Below are positions 27,699 through 36,415 of a DNA stretch of 64,000 nt, in pieces. The position numbers were made by a program, and so were the translations under genes. Source of the stretch: JAUVKT01 sp036350795 (GTDB lineage Bacteria > Bacteroidota > Bacteroidia > Bacteroidales > VadinHA17); NCBI GenBank assembly GCA_036350795.1, contig JAZBNV010000038.1, forward strand, positions 1 to 64,000, written 5' to 3'. The notes below the pieces were generated by a model that worked only from the letters and a program-made list of their open reading frames with translations, was not told the origin of the DNA and searched no databases. Every line of letters begins with the position of its first letter. Within the stretch, counting starts at the first letter, position 1.

Positions 27699-28982
27699 TC
27701 AATACCCTTCTTTCCCGAGGAGTCTGAACATATTGGTTTTATAGGCCTCAACCCCGGGCTGATCGAAGGGATTAACCCCAAGCACGTATCCACTTACGGC
27801 ACAGGATATTTCGAAGAAATACATCAATTCTCCGATGGCATGCTCTTTCAGCTCCCGGAGCTCAATCCTTATAACAGGTACTCCTCCGTCAACATGAGCC
27901 ATTATAGTTCCTTCCTCGGCCTTTTTATTTACCTCCGAGAGGCTTTTGCCTGCGATATAATTAAGTTTATCAGTATCAGCCTGGTCAAAGGGGATAAGAA
28001 CCTTCTCGTCAGTATTATTTACAGAAAGGACCGTTTCAAAAATAAATCGCTGCCCGTCCTGGATATACTGTCCCAGCGAGTGCAGGTCGGTTGTGAGGCT
28101 GGCAGATGCCGGGAATATTCCCTTACCATCCTTTCCTTCACTTTCACCAAAGAGCTGCTTCCACCACTCGGCCAGGTAATGAAGCCCGGGTTCATAATTT
28201 ACCAGCATCTCAACTGAATAGCCCTTCTGAAGAAGTATATTTCTGAGTGCGGCATATGAAAGTGCCGGATTTGTAAGGGGATTATTATTATCGCGGGTAA
28301 CAGCCGCTATCTCTGCCGCGCCCTCAATTAAGCTGTTAATGTTGAATCCTGCAGTTGCAACAGGAAGTAATCCAACCGGGGTAAGAACTGAATACCTTCC
28401 GCCAATATTATCAGGAATAATATAGGATTCATAGCCCTCCCTGTCGGCCATTTCCCTGAGAGCCCCCCGGCTGCTGTCGGTTATTGCAACAATGTGCGAA
28501 GAAATATTGTTCTTCCCGAGGTTTTCTGTGAGTAGATCTTTTAATAACCTGAAAGCCAGTGCAGGCTCGGTGGTTGTTCCTGATTTGGATATTACTATGA
28601 TATTAAAAGCCTTGCCTTCCAGTAAGGAGATCAGTTTTGAATGGTAACTCTCGCTCAGGTGGTGGCCTGCAAAAAGAACCTGGTGCTGAGCCTTTGCAAA
28701 AGGATCTGAGAGTGCCTCTATTACTGCTTTTGAGCCGAGGTAGGAGCCCCCTATTCCAACTACTACAGAAATAGCTGCCTGCGACCTGAGTCTTTCGGCT
28801 GTTTTGTTTATCCTGGCAGTCAGCAATGCTGAGTCTTCAGGTAAGGTAATCCATCCAAGGAAATCGTTTCCCTTGCCTTTACCCGAAAGCAGATGCTCCA
28901 GTTGTGTTTTTGCATTTTTTTGCCCGTGTGCAATCTCTTTTTCACTTACGAATTTCAGGCAGTTGCTGTAATCAATCCACAT
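27699..28982 (-). CDS. pgi: Glucose-6-phosphate isomerase
   Basis: Interconverts glucose 6-phosphate and fructose 6-phosphate. The 427-residue protein is of the short type seen in Firmicutes and Bacteroidota. It shows VVGIGGSYLGSKAVIEAL (about 75-92), the phosphate-binding VISKSGTTTEPALAFRLL (about 134-151), the sugar-isomerase segment GGRYSVLTPVGLLPVA (about 197-212) and the C-terminal GVEAYKTNMFRLLGK with the conserved active-site Lys. The first codon is 10 bases downstream of the gpsA stop, so gpsA-pgi is an operon. Confidence 0.97.
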   Translation of the reverse strand: MWIDYSNCLKFVSEKEIAHGQKNAKTQLEHLLSGKGKGNDFLGWITLPEDSALLTARINKTAERLRSQAAISVVVGIGGSYLGSKAVIEALSDPFAKAQHQVLFAGHHLSESYHSKLISLLEGKAFNIIVISKSGTTTEPALAFRLLKDLLTENLGKNNISSHIVAITDSSRGALREMADREGYESYIIPDNIGGRYSVLTPVGLLPVATAGFNINSLIEGAAEIAAVTRDNNNPLTNPALSYAALRNILLQKGYSVEMLVNYEPGLHYLAEWWKQLFGESEGKDGKGIFPASASLTTDLHSLGQYIQDGQRFIFETVLSVNNTDEKVLIPFDQADTDKLNYIAGKSLSEVNKKAEEGTIMAHVDGGVPVIRIELRELKEHAIGELMYFFEISCAVSGYVLGVNPFDQPGVEAYKTNMFRLLGKEGY

Positions 28983-28992
28983 TTTGTAGTGT

Positions 28993-29991
28993 TTATTTTA
29001 GTATCGAGGTTATATTTTTGATCCCTTTTGAAGGGCTTAGTCCACTGTAAAGTATTTCATAAACTGCGTCAGCAATTGGTATTCTGGCTCCAAGATCCCG
29101 GTTTATTATATTTATACATGCCGATGCATAATAACCTTCAGCCACCATTGTCATATTGAGCAATGCAGATTCCACCGAAGCACCTTTGCCAAGCATATTC
29201 CCGAGCATCCTGTTACGGCTGAATTGTGAATAAGCTGTAACAAGCAGATCGCCCAGGTAAGCTGATGATGTAATGTTCCGTTTTTTCTTATAGACCTTCT
29301 TTATAAATCTTTTTATCTCCCTGGCAGAATTCGAAAGCAAAACAGCCTGGAAGTTATCGCCATAGCCAAGGCCGTGGGCAATACCCATTGCTATTGCATA
29401 GATATTCTTCAATACGGCAGCATATTCGGTACCAAAAATATCGTTCGACAGAACTGTATTAAGGTAATGTGTTGATAGCAACTTTGATACACTTAATGCT
29501 TTTTCCTGTTTCAGTGCTGCTACTGTAAGATACGAGAGTTTCTCCATTGCTATCTCTTCTGCATGCGTGGGTCCGGAAAGGACTACCAGGTTATTATAGG
29601 GGACAGCATACTGTTTATGCAAAAACTCTCCAACAATGGTGTTATTTTCAGGTACTATCCCTTTTATTGCAGTGCAAACGGTTTTACGGGAAATATCTGT
29701 TGTCATATCAGCAAGAGAGCTTTTAAGAAAGGCAGAAGGGATAACGAATATTATTGTTTCGGCCGCTTCGGCCGCTTCGTTTATATTATTGGTAAGATAA
29801 AGCAGGTCAGGGTTGAAATCAACACTGCTCAGGTACCTGGGGTTATGATTATGCAATGCCAGGTGTTCCAATATTTCCGGTTCACGTATGTACCAGGCAA
29901 TCCTGCTGCAGTTTTCGGAAAGCAGCTTAACTATACCGCTTGCCCAGCTACCGGATCCGATTACAGCAATGTCGGCTTTTTTTGCTACCAT
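28993..29991 (-). CDS. gpsA: NAD(P)-dependent glycerol-3-phosphate dehydrogenase
   Basis: Reduces dihydroxyacetone phosphate to sn-glycerol 3-phosphate for phospholipid synthesis. I choose the ATG at 29991 (MVAKKADIAVIGSGSWA), which places the GxGxxA/G dinucleotide motif near residue 12 as usual; the ATG at 30009 would add six residues. Other family blocks are VVLSGPTHAEEIAM, the AVLKNIYAIAMGIAHGLGYGDN segment with the catalytic Lys, and GDLLVTAYSQFSRNRMLG. Length (332) is normal. It is transcribed with pgi. Upstream lies an inverted-repeat element (30022-30162). Confidence 0.95.
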   Translation of the reverse strand: MVAKKADIAVIGSGSWASGIVKLLSENCSRIAWYIREPEILEHLALHNHNPRYLSSVDFNPDLLYLTNNINEAAEAAETIIFVIPSAFLKSSLADMTTDISRKTVCTAIKGIVPENNTIVGEFLHKQYAVPYNNLVVLSGPTHAEEIAMEKLSYLTVAALKQEKALSVSKLLSTHYLNTVLSNDIFGTEYAAVLKNIYAIAMGIAHGLGYGDNFQAVLLSNSAREIKRFIKKVYKKKRNITSSAYLGDLLVTAYSQFSRNRMLGNMLGKGASVESALLNMTMVAEGYYASACINIINRDLGARIPIADAVYEILYSGLSPSKGIKNITSILK

Positions 29992-30021
29992 CAGACAAAT
30001 TTTGCCCAAAGGTAAGAAAAA

Positions 30022-30162
30022 GGGGGTGTATCAAAAGTCAAAAAATTGCAATTTTTTGACTTTTAAAAGCCACGGGCCATAAAATATTATTCAGATACTA
30101 AGCATTATAAAAATCATCATGATCAGGCAGGACTACAAAAGGGTGGCTTTTGATACACCCCC
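30022..30162. repeat. Small inverted-repeat element, copy B (perfect 16-bp ends)
   Basis: A 141-base element with perfect 16-bp terminal inverted repeats: GGGGGTGTATCAAAAG (30022-30037) and its complement (30147-30162). The left end runs into a perfect 32-bp palindrome (30033-30064) whose half-site is AAAAGTCAAAAAATTG. The interior has no coding potential. The ends match those of copies A and E at 13 of 16 positions. It occupies most of the gap between gpsA and the DUF2807 gene, and the palindrome followed by T residues could terminate the DUF2807 transcript. Confidence 0.85.
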
Positions 30163-30190
30163 CTTCTATAAAGGGAGTATATAGTGGTGA

Positions 30191-30910
30191 TTATTTTTTT
30201 ACAACATCGCCTGCACTTGATGATCTTGCATCAACTCTTTCAGGGTTTCCACGGTAATAAATGTCGCCTGCACTGCTTGCTCTTGCGTAAAGCCGTTTTG
30301 TTACTGTTATTTTTACATCACCTGCACTGGATGCTTTAATATCAGCTTCATCCACAGTAAGCTCATAAGCTTTTATATCGCCTGCACTACTTGTACTGGC
30401 TTCCATATAATCTGCCTCACCGCTTAAGGTAATGTCTCCTGAGCTGGATGTGGAAAGGTCAAGATTTTTAGCATATACCTCGAGTTTTACGTCGCCTGCA
30501 CTGCTTGTTCTTATTTTAAGATTTTCTGATTTAACCGGGGTCTGGCCTATTACATCGCCTGCACTAGAGGCACTTATATAGTCAATATCCTTCATGGTAA
30601 CATGAACGATTCTCTTTTCGGCTTTCAGTATATTAATCTTGTCAAAGTAAACTTTCAGGACGCCATCATCAACCTCGGTAACGATGTGTTCTATGATATT
30701 ATCGTCGGCTTCCACCACTACTTCAAACTTATTACCCTGGCTCAGGTAGATGTCGATGGAAGTTGCGGTTTTAACACCGGTAAAATCCTTCAGGTCTCTT
30801 GTTTCCTTTGTTACAACACCACTTCCGGTAATTCTCATTCTCTGTGCACTTGCTGTTGCAAGTGTGCCAAGAGCAAGAACAACTACTAATAATACTTTAA
30901 GACTTCTCAT
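30191..30910 (-). CDS. DUF2807 (GIN-domain) exported beta-helix protein
   Basis: A 239-residue protein with a cleavable signal peptide (residues 1-22, LGTLATASAQ) and a DUF2807 body. The core DFTGVKTATSIDIYLSQG and NKFEVVVEADDNIIEHI are typical. From about residue 110 the motif SSAGD[VI] (once SSSGD) recurs seven times at intervals of 15-22 residues, ending at the C-terminus, as expected for stacked strands of a right-handed beta-helix. Function is unknown; family members are thought to be envelope proteins and some are called adhesin-like. It is monocistronic and flanked on both sides by elements of the same repeat family. Confidence 0.9.
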   Translation of the reverse strand: MRSLKVLLVVVLALGTLATASAQRMRITGSGVVTKETRDLKDFTGVKTATSIDIYLSQGNKFEVVVEADDNIIEHIVTEVDDGVLKVYFDKINILKAEKRIVHVTMKDIDYISASSAGDVIGQTPVKSENLKIRTSSAGDVKLEVYAKNLDLSTSSSGDITLSGEADYMEASTSSAGDIKAYELTVDEADIKASSAGDVKITVTKRLYARASSAGDIYYRGNPERVDARSSSAGDVVKK

Positions 30911-30983
30911 TTTTCCTGTTTTTTGGTTTCTGACAATTTATTCTAAAGACACAAAAAAATATAATGTGCTGCATAAAAAAAAA

Positions 30984-31030
30984 GAGGGTATATCAAAAGT
31001 CAATAAATCATGATCTTTTGACACATCCTC
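30984..31030. repeat. Small inverted-repeat element, copy C (short hairpin form)
   Basis: Ends GAGGGTATATCAAAAG (30984-30999) and the complement of GAGGATGTGTCAAAAG (31015-31030) enclose only 15 bases. Both arms match the terminal consensus of the larger copies with few changes, so this looks like an internally deleted or minimal copy. It lies between the superoxide dismutase gene and the DUF2807 promoter and could act as terminator of neither or as a boundary hairpin. Confidence 0.75.
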
Positions 31031-31051
31031 CTTCCGGTAAGTATTGCAAAC

Positions 31052-31783
31052 TTACAAGGCTTTTACTGCCTTCTCATATCTTTTGCTTACAGCATCCCAG
31101 TTAACTACTTTCCAGAATGAGCTTATATAATCGCCTCTTTTATTCTGGTATTTGAGGTAATAGGCGTGCTCCCATACATCAAGAGCCAGAAGCGGAAAAC
31201 CTTTTACTTCAGATACGTCCATCATCGGGTTGTCCTGGTTTGCTGTACTGCTAACCTTAAGGCTGCCATCCTGTGCGAGCACCAGCCATGCCCATCCGCT
31301 GCCAAACCTGGTGGCTGCAGCATTGCTGAATTCTTCCCTGAAACTGTCAAATGATCCGAATGCTTCATCAATGGCCCTGGCCAGTTGTTTTGACAATGAA
31401 GTTTTCTCCGGCGTCATATTGTTCCAGAAGAGTGTGTGGTTATAAAGGCCCCCGCCATTATTCCTTATTGCTGCAGGAAGATCAGATATTCCTGAGAAAA
31501 GCTGTTCAAGGGGCATATTGTCGTATTGTGTGCCTTTTACTGCAGCTATAAACTTATTATAATAGCCACGGTGATGCCTGTCGTAGTGAATCTCCATAGT
31601 CATGCTGTCGATGTAAGGTTCAAGAGCATCGTATGAATATGGCAGTTCAGGAAAACTATAATCTTCTAAGTTTTCTCCACTGGAATCTGAATAGTATAAT
31701 TTATCAGAAGCCAGCAGCCTGGTTGGGATTGCGCTGGCTGCTATACCAAGTCCCATAGCATTTATAAACTTTCTTCGGTTCAT
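31052..31783 (-). CDS. Fe/Mn superoxide dismutase with twin-arginine signal
   Basis: Dismutates superoxide. The catalytic part shows the four metal ligands: His66 (EIHYDRHH), His116 (GGGLYNHTLFW), Asp202 and His206 (DVWEHAYY). The outer-sphere Gln lies in ANQDNP (Gln183) and glycines precede the second ligand, the pattern of Mn-type or cambialistic enzymes; metal choice remains uncertain. Unlike the usual cytosolic enzyme it begins with NRRKFINAMGLGIAASAIP (residues 2-20), a twin-arginine-like signal, then a roughly 20-residue linker. It is therefore predicted to be exported in a folded state to the periplasm. Confidence 0.94.
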   Translation of the reverse strand: MNRRKFINAMGLGIAASAIPTRLLASDKLYYSDSSGENLEDYSFPELPYSYDALEPYIDSMTMEIHYDRHHRGYYNKFIAAVKGTQYDNMPLEQLFSGISDLPAAIRNNGGGLYNHTLFWNNMTPEKTSLSKQLARAIDEAFGSFDSFREEFSNAAATRFGSGWAWLVLAQDGSLKVSSTANQDNPMMDVSEVKGFPLLALDVWEHAYYLKYQNKRGDYISSFWKVVNWDAVSKRYEKAVKAL

Positions 31784-31858
31784 AATATTGTTTTTATTTA
31801 TTGAACAATCAGATCGAAGAAATGTTTGGGAACAGTCTGTTTTGAAAAGAATTAAGTA

Positions 31859-31904
31859 CTTCTGTCACCCTTACTCCCTAAGCCCGGGATCGGGATGACA
31901 GAAG
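31859..31904. terminator. Hairpin between SOD and protease genes
   Basis: CTTCTGTCA (31859-31867) and TGACAGAAG (31896-31904) form a perfect 9-bp stem with further CC/GG pairing inside. It lies upstream of the SOD gene and 12 bases beyond the protease stop, so it may terminate the protease transcript, although the T-run on the minus strand is poor. The GTCAC/GATGACA core resembles the interior of the repeat family. Confidence 0.45.
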
Positions 31905-31916
31905 AATTATCAGGCA

Positions 31917-34900
31917 TTATTTTTTAAAGTAATCCGGTCGTTTCCATCTTATCGGTGCAGGTGGTTCTGGCTTAAGAACTACTTCTTCTGTTTCAAGTAG
32001 TTTCAGAGCCACTTCCACTGCTTTTTCGAGCTGGGGATCTTTTCCTGCAGCTTCGAGGGCAGGATCCTGTATTACCTCAATATCAGGACTTATTCCTTTG
32101 CCTTCAACATCCCACTCGCCATCGGCATTAATAAATCCTCCTCTTGGAGCAACCATCCTTCCTCCATCTATAAACGGTGGTGTATCCCAGGTTCCTACCA
32201 GTCCGCCCCAGGTCCTGGTTCCAACCAGCGGACCGATATTCATTTCTTTGAAGAGATAAGGCATAAGGTCTCCTCCCGAACCCGCTCTTTCATTTATTAT
32301 CATGACCTTGGGACCCCATAATCCGGCCATTGGCTGTGTGAAAGGTCTTTTATTTTTTGCTTTGGAATTAAAATAACCCTTGAGGTCTCTTGACAGGATA
32401 TCAACAATATAATCAGCTGCAGATCCTCCTCCGTTGTTTCTCTCATCAATAACGGCTCCCTTAAGGTGCTGCTGAGCAAAGTAATAACGATTAAAGCTAT
32501 TAAATCCACCCTGGCCGGTATTGGGGAGCCACACATAAGCAAGTTTACCTCCTGAAAGCTCACTTACTTTTTTCCTGTTTGATTCAATCCAGTCATTTGT
32601 ACGCAGAGCATTTTCTCCCTGTACGGGTATAACAATTATATCAATCGAAGCTGTTCCGTCAGCCTTGCCAATCTTCAGGCTTGTATGTCTGCCGGCGGTG
32701 CCTTCAAACAGGCTGTAAAAGTTTTTGCCTGCATCCAGGTTTATACTGTTTACTGCAAGAATGTAATCTCCTTCCGATACTCCAAGGCCTGGCTCTGAGA
32801 GGGGCCCCCTGGTACTGTTCCAGTTCTCGCCCGTATAGATCTTTTTAATCCTGAATTTATTATCTGAGATCTCATAGTCAGCCCCCAGCAGTCCGATATT
32901 TACACTGCTTACATCAGGGAAATCGCCTCCCGATGTATATGAATGTCCGACAGCAACCTCTCCGCCCAGGATGTCTATGATATAGCTCATTTCTGACCTG
33001 TGCCGTACATGATCGACCCATGGTTTATACCACCTGTAAACATCTTCCCACGGAGCACCATGAACATTATCGACATACAGAAAGTCGCGCTGATATCTCC
33101 ACCCTTCACGGTATATTTGCTGCCATTCCTCTTTCGGGTTAATCTTAACACTTATATCAGACAGGTCAATTTTACCATCCCCGCTCTTAACAGACGATGC
33201 TTTTGTGTCTGCAATACCCCAGGTTGAACCGCTTCTGTAGAGTATCTTTTTTCTGTCGAAGGAGCTGACAAATAAACTTGCACCTTCGAGAAATTTTTTC
33301 AGTTCTTTTTCCTTAAGTATATATTTACTTATCGTAATTCCGCTTGATCCTTCTTTATTTTCAAGAACAAAAACTTCTCCTTCCGGGGCATTTTCGAGAG
33401 AAAGGTAATTACCTTCAGGTATTCCTGCTTCAAGTATCCTTGACTGAATTCCATCAGGATCTATTTTTACTTCCACATTCTTACTTTCACTTTCTTCTTT
33501 ATCTTCAGTCGAAACTTTTTCTGTCTTTTTCTTTTTTACACTTTCTTTTTCATCCTTTTCAGCTTTTTCTACTTCTGCTTCATCACTTTCTGGCAGGAAG
33601 GGCGATTTAACATCTTTGCCAAGGAGTGCTACGTAAAGAGATCTTGTTGTTACAACGTTATATGAACTCATATCAAGCCAGCCGGTTCCCAGCCCGTAAT
33701 TAGTGCTGGCCAGGAAGTAGAGATACTTCCCGGAAGCATCCCATACAGGAGAAACAGCATCGGCCATACCATCCGTGACCTGGTATTTCTGACCTGAAAC
33801 AACATTATAAACAAAGATTGCCTTATACTGGCTCTCCAGCAGTGCAGGGTAAGCAATCCATCTGCTATCGGGCGACCATACCGGGTTCATTGTTCTGTTT
33901 GGATGTGCGTACATATCTGTATCGGCTTTCTTAACAATACCACTGCCTGTTTCAGCATACCACAGGTTATAGTGTGTATCGGTGAAAGCAATATATTTAC
34001 TGTCGGGTGACCATTGGGGCTTGAAGAAAAAGCTTGCTCCCGGTATTGAAATTCTTTTTAGCAGTTTACCATCCTGGGATGACAGTACCAGCTCATACTC
34101 ACCGTTTTCGTCATTAAACCACGCAATCTTACTCCCATCGGGCGACCATACAGGTGAGCGGTCGGCAACCCCGGCAGAGTTGCTGATATTTCTCCACGAG
34201 CCTTTTTCTGCAGGTACAGTGAAAATTTCGCCCCTGTATTCCATAAGAACCCTTTTTCCGCCGGGAGATAAAGATGCACTGGTAAACCTGAGGGGATTAA
34301 TCTTTTCCCATCTTTCCCTTGCCCAGTGGAAATCACCTTTTGGGTTTATGCTCAGCCTGGTAGCAGAGTCATCATCAGTATTTAAAAGGTGAAGGTATCC
34401 TCCCTGTTCATAGATGATCCTGTCACCATCGGCATCAAGACTCTTGACATCAAAATCTGCATGGAAGGTATGTTGTCTAAGCTCGTTTGAATTAATATCG
34501 TACGACCATATATTCGATGCATAATCTCTTTCAGACAGGAAAAACACCTTGTTGGCCACCCATACCGGATCCATATGACGTTCGCCATCAGTTCTTGGAG
34601 TCTGTCTCAGCTCCAATGTTTCCAGGTCGACAATCCAGATTGGCTGAGCCTGGCCTCCCCTGTAGTTCCTCCACTCAGGATCCCAGAAGGTGAAGGGGGT
34701 ATAGGCAAGGTATTTACCATCGGGAGAGATTTCACCGAAGGCGGCTCTTCTTACAGCGAGTGGTTCAGGTGTGCCTCCATCAATTGCCACCCTGTATAAC
34801 CTGGATGTAAGGGTTGGTACACTTTCACGTCCGGATTGAAATATTACATGTTTTCCATCAGGCGTCCATCCCTGCACAATATCTCTTCCAGGGTGCCATG

Positions 34901-35201
34901 TGAGCCTTTGTGGTTCACCTCCTGCAGAAGGTATTATATAAACATCAGTGTTACCGTCATATTGTCCGGTAAAGGCTATCCATTCTCCTCGGGGCGAGAA
35001 GTGTGGATCGGTTTCGGCACCCACCGAAGATGTAATCCTGTAGGCATCACCTCCGGCAAGAGGTGCTATCCAGATATCGTTGGCGTAAACAGATGCAACT
35101 CTGTCGCCGCTTATTGTGGGTTGCCGCAGAAGCATGGTTCCCTGGCTGTTTCCCTGGGTTATCAATCCCGCAAATAGCAGGAAGGAGATCATTAAACGCA
35201 T
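31917..35201 (-). CDS. Tricorn-like S41 family protease with beta-propeller
   Basis: A 1094-residue exported protease (signal peptide, residues 1-19). The N-terminal half is made of WD40/PD40-type blades (PHFSPRGEWIAFTG, SPDGKYLAY, PVWSPDGSKIAWF, PQWSPDSKYIAFT, PVWSPDSRWIAYP), forming a propeller. A highly charged Glu/Lys-rich linker lies at about residues 555-590. A tricorn C1 domain, a PDZ domain (LGVSEGDYILAVN) and the S41 catalytic domain follow (YVWLPNTGQGG, DERNNGGGSAADYI, and the nucleophile in NERAGSGGDLMPYLF). The family degrades peptides; here the location would be periplasmic. Length is normal for bacterial tricorn-like proteins. Confidence 0.93.
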   Translation of the reverse strand: MRLMISFLLFAGLITQGNSQGTMLLRQPTISGDRVASVYANDIWIAPLAGGDAYRITSSVGAETDPHFSPRGEWIAFTGQYDGNTDVYIIPSAGGEPQRLTWHPGRDIVQGWTPDGKHVIFQSGRESVPTLTSRLYRVAIDGGTPEPLAVRRAAFGEISPDGKYLAYTPFTFWDPEWRNYRGGQAQPIWIVDLETLELRQTPRTDGERHMDPVWVANKVFFLSERDYASNIWSYDINSNELRQHTFHADFDVKSLDADGDRIIYEQGGYLHLLNTDDDSATRLSINPKGDFHWARERWEKINPLRFTSASLSPGGKRVLMEYRGEIFTVPAEKGSWRNISNSAGVADRSPVWSPDGSKIAWFNDENGEYELVLSSQDGKLLKRISIPGASFFFKPQWSPDSKYIAFTDTHYNLWYAETGSGIVKKADTDMYAHPNRTMNPVWSPDSRWIAYPALLESQYKAIFVYNVVSGQKYQVTDGMADAVSPVWDASGKYLYFLASTNYGLGTGWLDMSSYNVVTTRSLYVALLGKDVKSPFLPESDEAEVEKAEKDEKESVKKKKTEKVSTEDKEESESKNVEVKIDPDGIQSRILEAGIPEGNYLSLENAPEGEVFVLENKEGSSGITISKYILKEKELKKFLEGASLFVSSFDRKKILYRSGSTWGIADTKASSVKSGDGKIDLSDISVKINPKEEWQQIYREGWRYQRDFLYVDNVHGAPWEDVYRWYKPWVDHVRHRSEMSYIIDILGGEVAVGHSYTSGGDFPDVSSVNIGLLGADYEISDNKFRIKKIYTGENWNSTRGPLSEPGLGVSEGDYILAVNSINLDAGKNFYSLFEGTAGRHTSLKIGKADGTASIDIIVIPVQGENALRTNDWIESNRKKVSELSGGKLAYVWLPNTGQGGFNSFNRYYFAQQHLKGAVIDERNNGGGSAADYIVDILSRDLKGYFNSKAKNKRPFTQPMAGLWGPKVMIINERAGSGGDLMPYLFKEMNIGPLVGTRTWGGLVGTWDTPPFIDGGRMVAPRGGFINADGEWDVEGKGISPDIEVIQDPALEAAGKDPQLEKAVEVALKLLETEEVVLKPEPPAPIRWKRPDYFKK

Positions 35202-35299
35202 ATCTTATCTTATTTTGGTTAATATATTTAAAGTTTATAAAGTTATAAATATTGGAATTAGTTGAATGCTATAAGTATTTTTATATAAAATTTTCCGCC

Positions 35300-36289
35300 A
35301 TGAATTCAATTGAAAAACTTGAGGCAATACTGTCTGATAAGCAAAAGTTAAATCTTTCTATCCTCCCTACACGCATCCACTATCTTGAAAATATTTCAGG
35401 ATATTTTTCCAGGACAATTTATTGTATGAGGGACGATCTTACGGGTTTTGGCTTCGGTGGGAATAAAACCAGGAAGCTTGATTACCTTATGTATGAAGCC
35501 AAGACAAAAGGAGCAGACTGCATTGTTACATTCGGCAGCAAACAGTCGAACTGGTGCAGGATAACAGCTGCCGCAGGCTCGGTATGCGGGATTGAGGTTC
35601 ATCTTATTCTCGAAGGCGAAAAACCTGAAGCACTTACAGGCAACCTGGTTCTCGACAGTCTGCTTGGTGCAAAGATTAGCTATATTAACTCGGATAGTGA
35701 TGAATTTGTAGTCAGTTATGCGCTGGATTATGCCAGGAAACTTGAAGAGCAAGGTAAGAGGCCATATTTTTTACCTGTGGGGGGGTCGATACCAACCGGC
35801 ACTCTTGGATATATAAATGCCTTCCTTGAGATACTGCAATTTTGCAGGGCAAGATCTGTTGATTTTGACCGCATTGTTGTTGCAAGCGGTTCAGCCGGTA
35901 CCCAGGCAGGCCTGGTAGCAGGGCAGGCTGTGAGCGGGTGGAAGGGGCAGATAAGCGGAATTTCGGTGGGAAGAAAAAGGAAAGAACAGGAGGATATGGT
36001 GTACGGTCTTGCCCGCGATACTCTCAAAGACCTGAATATCGGTACTGAAATAGAAAGGTCGTCAGTTAAGGTGGAGGATGCATATTTTGGAGAAGCTTAC
36101 AGAAGCAATACTGTTGAAGCCGGAAATGCTATAAGGCTTTTCGCCGGGCTGGAGGGGATTTTCCTGGATGAAGTTTATACCGGAAAGGCAGCCGCTGGCC
36201 TGGCAGGCATGATAAAGAAGGGTGAAGTGTCTGATAATGAGAGTATATTGTTTATTCATACCGGTGGGGCAGTCCAGCTTTTTGAGTGA
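35300..36289 (+). CDS. D-cysteine desulfhydrase/ACC deaminase family PLP enzyme
   Basis: A fold-type II PLP enzyme. The ATG at 35300 (MNSIEKLEAILSDKQ) gives 329 residues; the in-frame start at 35252 would add 16 residues unlike the family. The PLP lysine is in FGFGGNKTRKLDYL (Lys about 52), with TFGSKQSNWCRITAAA as the substrate loop and VVASGSAGTQAGLVAG as the phosphate-binding glycine loop. The C-terminal FIHTGGAVQLF is typical. Members are D-cysteine desulfhydrases, 1-aminocyclopropane-1-carboxylate deaminases or L-cysteate lyases; the sequence alone does not settle which. It is divergent from the protease gene. Confidence 0.9.
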   Translation: MNSIEKLEAILSDKQKLNLSILPTRIHYLENISGYFSRTIYCMRDDLTGFGFGGNKTRKLDYLMYEAKTKGADCIVTFGSKQSNWCRITAAAGSVCGIEVHLILEGEKPEALTGNLVLDSLLGAKISYINSDSDEFVVSYALDYARKLEEQGKRPYFLPVGGSIPTGTLGYINAFLEILQFCRARSVDFDRIVVASGSAGTQAGLVAGQAVSGWKGQISGISVGRKRKEQEDMVYGLARDTLKDLNIGTEIERSSVKVEDAYFGEAYRSNTVEAGNAIRLFAGLEGIFLDEVYTGKAAAGLAGMIKKGEVSDNESILFIHTGGAVQLFE

Positions 36290-36338
36290 TTCAGAAGCTT
36301 ATATGTAGCATATAAATAGCATTCAGTTTTTGCTTTTC

Positions 36339-36369
36339 TTGATTTGAATAGTATAAAAACGTATCTTTA
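36339..36369 (+). promoter_or_regulatory. Promoter of the TPR gene
   Basis: TTG (36339-36341), 20 bases, then TATCTTTA (36362-36369), one base from the TAnnTTTG consensus. Transcription would begin near 36374, about 40 bases before the ATG. Confidence 0.5.
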
Positions 36370-36401
36370 GTAGTGACCATATTTGTTGAATTCTAATTAT
36401 T

Positions 36402-36408
36402 AAGGAGG
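36402..36408 (+). promoter_or_regulatory. Strong Shine-Dalgarno of the TPR gene
   Basis: AAGGAGG is a full anti-SD match 7 bases before the ATG at 36416, unusual among the mostly SD-poor starts of this window and decisive for the start. Confidence 0.75.
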
Positions 36409-36415
36409 AACAAAA

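Noticed and set aside
35252..35299. Upstream start for the PLP desulfhydrase/deaminase gene
   Set aside because: The extra 16 residues are unlike the family and the ATG at 35300 gives the normal N-terminus.
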